In this document: positions 61,732-64,000 of the stretch, piece after piece
Layout of the letters: each line of letters starts with the position of its first letter
Position numbering within the stretch: the first letter of the stretch is position 1
Source of the DNA: G963556115 sp963667375
GTDB lineage: Bacteria; Planctomycetota; SZUA-567
Direction: 5' to 3'
NCBI GenBank assembly: GCA_963667375.1
Contig: OY763323.1
Coordinates: 1,426,001-1,490,000 of the forward strand
Length of the DNA stretch: 64,000 nt
Made by a program: the position numbers and the translations under genes
Notes under the pieces: model-generated
The model's input: the letters and a program-made list of their open reading frames with translations, nothing else
Databases searched by the model: none
What the model was told of the DNA's origin: nothing

Positions 61732-63357
61732 ATGCCTAATAATTTTGCCAGATATCTGGTTGATCTTGATTTGGGAAGTGTGCCGGAATTATGGGCTCCG
61801 GTGCTGGTGATAGGCAGTGGTATTGCGGGAATGTCGGCGGCGCTGGCGGCGGCTGAGACCCGCAGGGTGGTGCTGATTGCCAAAGAGGACTTCAATGAGA
61901 CAGCGACAAACTATGCGCAGGGTGGTATTGCGGCAGTGCTTTCGGCCGATGACAGCTTTGAGAGTCACGTACAGGATACGCTGATAGCGGGACAGGGTCT
62001 GTGTGAACAGGAGGCGGTGGAGCTGCTGGTTAGAGATGGTGCCGCCCGCTGTAGAGAACTTATAGAGCAGGGAATGAATTTTGATAAGGAAGGCGGCAAG
62101 ATTCATTTTACGATGGAGGGCGCACACAGTGCGCGCCGGATCATGCACTGTGACGGGGATGCTACCGGCCGGGGAATTCAGGCGTTCCTCTCCCGCAGGG
62201 TTCGGGAGAATAAAAATATTCAGGTTTATGAGAACCATTTTGTGGTGGATCTGCTCCATGAGAATGGGGTTTGCCACGGCGCTTTGATTCAGGACAGCAG
62301 CTATGGCCGGATGCTCAGTATCAAGTCACATGCGACGATTCTGGCTTCGGGCGGTGGCGGACAGGTATTTCGGGAGACGACAAATCCGGCATGCGCTACC
62401 GGTGATGGTGTTGCTCTGGCTTTTCGTGCCGGTGCGGTTATCAGGGATATGGAGTTTGTGCAGTTTCATCCGACTACGCTGTATCTCGCTGGCGCTCCGC
62501 GTTTTCTGATAAGTGAATCGGTTCGTGGTGAAGGTGCATATCTGGTTGATCAGCAGGGTGAGCGCTTTATGCATAAATATGACCCCAGAGCTGAACTCGC
62601 ACCGCGGGATGTTGTCAGTCAGTCCATATTCAAGGAGCTGCATAGCCGTGACCGCGAGGTGGAAGTATATCTTGATCTGCGCCATCTAGGTGCGGAAAAG
62701 ATTAATAACCGTTTTCCTAATATCGGTCGTATCTGTTCAATGTACGGGATAGACATTATTAATGAGCCGATACCGGTACGTCCGGCGGTACATTATTTTA
62801 TGGGCGGCGTAAAGACCAATCTTGAGGCGGAGACCTCGGTTGAGCGTCTCTTGGCCGCGGGCGAGGTGGCCTCTACCGGAGTTCAGGGAGCCAACAGACT
62901 GGCATCGAATTCGCTGCTTGAGGGTCTTGTCTTCGGGCATATAGCCGGAAAGAAGGCGGTAACCTATCCTGAACTGCAGTATTCGCCATTAAAAATTGAA
63001 CGAGGCATTGAGACCTCACGTCTTGCTCCCCTTAATCTGTCGGATATGCTGCAGTCTCTGAAGGCTCTTACCTGGAGACAGCTGGGAGTATTCAGGGATG
63101 AGAAAAAACTGAGTGACGCCCGCAAGACCATCAGTTTCTGGGGACGATATGTCTTTAGTGAACAGTTTCAGGCCCGGGGCGGTTTTGAGGTGCAGAATAT
63201 GCTTACGGTGGCTCGGCTTATGGCTGAATCGGCGCTTATGCGTAAGGAGAGCCGTGGAGCGCATCAGCGAATTGATTATCCGCAGGAGGATAGTACCGGA
63301 GTTCATACCGAAATCACAATAGATATGCTGGAGAAGAAAGTTGCAGCAGGAATCTGA
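61732..63357 (+). CDS. nadB: L-aspartate oxidase
   Basis: 541 residues, normal for NadB. It oxidises L-aspartate to iminoaspartate, the first step of NAD synthesis, and can use fumarate as acceptor without oxygen. FAD-binding motif VIGSGIAGMSAALAAAE near residue 27; succinate dehydrogenase-family blocks NYAQGGIAAVLS, HCDGDATGRGIQAFL, ASGGGGQVFRETTNPACATGDGVALAFRAGA, EFVQFHPTTLY, and QGANRLASNSLLEGLVFG near the end. GAAAGG is about 9 bases before the ATG. Its end overlaps the next gene by 17 bases. Confidence 0.96.
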   Translation: MPNNFARYLVDLDLGSVPELWAPVLVIGSGIAGMSAALAAAETRRVVLIAKEDFNETATNYAQGGIAAVLSADDSFESHVQDTLIAGQGLCEQEAVELLVRDGAARCRELIEQGMNFDKEGGKIHFTMEGAHSARRIMHCDGDATGRGIQAFLSRRVRENKNIQVYENHFVVDLLHENGVCHGALIQDSSYGRMLSIKSHATILASGGGGQVFRETTNPACATGDGVALAFRAGAVIRDMEFVQFHPTTLYLAGAPRFLISESVRGEGAYLVDQQGERFMHKYDPRAELAPRDVVSQSIFKELHSRDREVEVYLDLRHLGAEKINNRFPNIGRICSMYGIDIINEPIPVRPAVHYFMGGVKTNLEAETSVERLLAAGEVASTGVQGANRLASNSLLEGLVFGHIAGKKAVTYPELQYSPLKIERGIETSRLAPLNLSDMLQSLKALTWRQLGVFRDEKKLSDARKTISFWGRYVFSEQFQARGGFEVQNMLTVARLMAESALMRKESRGAHQRIDYPQEDSTGVHTEITIDMLEKKVAAGI

Positions 63358-64000
63358 AACTTGTAATATAGCCTGTCAGCTTGAAGCGATGGCGCAGCAG
63401 TATCCTTCCAAGCGGGCGGTCGTCTTTCCTTTTTCCCGGGATAAGCGGGGGAATGTTGCATATACACATCTGACCTTTACCGAGCTTTCAACTCTCAGCT
63501 CGGAGTATGCTGCCGGTTTTCATGAATACGGTATCCGGCGCGGTATCAAAACTCTGGTTATGCTCCGTCCAAGTCTGGACTTTTTTGCAGTAGTATTTGC
63601 GTTATTTAAAGTTGGCGCGGTACCGGTGCTGATCGATCCGGGTATGGGTATTGACCGTCTGTTGCACTGTATCTCATCAGTGCGCCCGGAAGCAATGATC
63701 GGTATTGAGCTGGCGCACCTGATGCGGGTTGTAAAACGAAAGTATTTCAAGTCGGTAAAGTTTCCGGTCACTGAGGGGCGCTGCTGGCTGTGGGGCGGGA
63801 AGACGCTGTCCGAGTTGCGTCATACCGGGAGTAATTTCGAGGTGGCTGATACCGCTGCCGCTGAGCTGGCGGCTATTCTTTTCACTACCGGCAGCACCGG
63901 ACCGGCAAAAGGGGTCGAGTATGAACATGGCATGTTTGTTGAGCAGTGCCGGATCATACGTGATACCTATAAGATAGGGGCTGAGGATATTGATCTGCCG
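63341..64000 (+). CDS. OleC-like AMP-dependent ligase / beta-lactone synthetase (C-terminal part outside the window)
   Basis: 220 codons are visible before the window ends. It belongs to the ANL adenylating superfamily: the ATP loop reads ILFTTGSTGPAKGVEYEHGMF, followed by RDTYKIGAEDIDLP, a pattern typical of OleC-type enzymes, where a FPLFALF-like stretch usually follows. OleC closes beta-hydroxy acids to beta-lactones in long-chain olefin synthesis. TTG 63341 is proposed as start, with GGAG 8-9 bases upstream inside nadB; the next ATG (63389) lacks a site, and the residues between (CNIACQLEAMAQQYPSKRAV) match the family's N-terminus. It overlaps nadB by 17 bases. Whether oleA, oleB or oleD follow is not visible. 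Confidence 0.8.
   Translation, partial: MQQESETCNIACQLEAMAQQYPSKRAVVFPFSRDKRGNVAYTHLTFTELSTLSSEYAAGFHEYGIRRGIKTLVMLRPSLDFFAVVFALFKVGAVPVLIDPGMGIDRLLHCISSVRPEAMIGIELAHLMRVVKRKYFKSVKFPVTEGRCWLWGGKTLSELRHTGSNFEVADTAAAELAAILFTTGSTGPAKGVEYEHGMFVEQCRIIRDTYKIGAEDIDLP

Overview
The window reads as a chromosomal segment of a flagellated, Gram-negative-type bacterium, probably anaerobic or fermentative. Features that suggest the PVC superphylum (Lentisphaerota or Kiritimatiellota-like) are large eukaryote-like Ser/Thr kinases with extracytoplasmic repeat regions, an HU protein with a Lys/Ala-rich tail, uronate catabolism with a TRAP transporter and LacI regulators, GatCAB-type amidation, and many exported proteins without known relatives. 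The taxonomic call is an inference from gene content and has low certainty. No rRNA, tRNA, CRISPR array, insertion sequence or prophage was recognised.

Layout. 1-4.6 kb is a hexuronate locus: a truncated TRAP solute-binding gene, uronate isomerase uxaC and two LacI-family regulators, each regulator next to a pair of near-identical palindromic operators about 130 bp apart. 4.9-7.8 kb encodes an FHA-domain protein kinase with an atypical catalytic loop. 7.9-9.1 kb is an exported CbiK-type cobaltochelatase behind a cobalamin riboswitch. 9.2-17.2 kb runs on the minus strand: a large canonical Ser/Thr kinase, an exported parvulin-type isomerase, hisB, a YfgM-like TPR membrane protein, and ilvD with an odd basic N-terminal tail. 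17.7-22.4 kb is an HU-like nucleoid protein, then dut-uppP-ftsK.

22.5-29.2 kb holds two tandem, very large flagellin genes (970 and 848 residues). Both leaders carry two hairpins that match the CsrA target consensus, the second enclosing the Shine-Dalgarno sequence. 29.3-36.2 kb has a MATE exporter, a small exported protein, a 1119-residue cyclic-nucleotide-domain protein, a Trm112-like small protein and an IolG-type dehydrogenase. 36.4-39.2 kb is a FliK-like hook-length protein. 39.5-44.5 kb is a probable operon (proline-rich membrane protein, cinA, a metallophosphoesterase, gatC, gatA, DUF2062). 44.7-51.4 kb, minus strand, has an exported C45/Ntn-type hydrolase, a small helical protein, aroA, and isochorismatase-CYTH-thiC. 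51.7-55.5 kb is an exported hypothetical followed by an RsbU/RsbW/STAS partner-switching set. 55.7-57.1 kb is an acidic DUF5610-like protein with a structured 3' region. 57.7 kb to the end encodes HrpA, NadB and the start of an OleC-like ligase.

The most notable signal is the paired CsrA-type hairpins before both flagellins, which argue for CsrA (probably CsrA-FliW) control of flagellin translation in this lineage. Other points of interest are the loop-competent operator pairs, the mosaic flagellin 1 with a base-composition-shifted insert, the non-RD FHA kinase, the histone-like tail on dihydroxy-acid dehydratase, and a ThiC-family gene with no TPP riboswitch in a genome with B12-controlled cobalt insertion.
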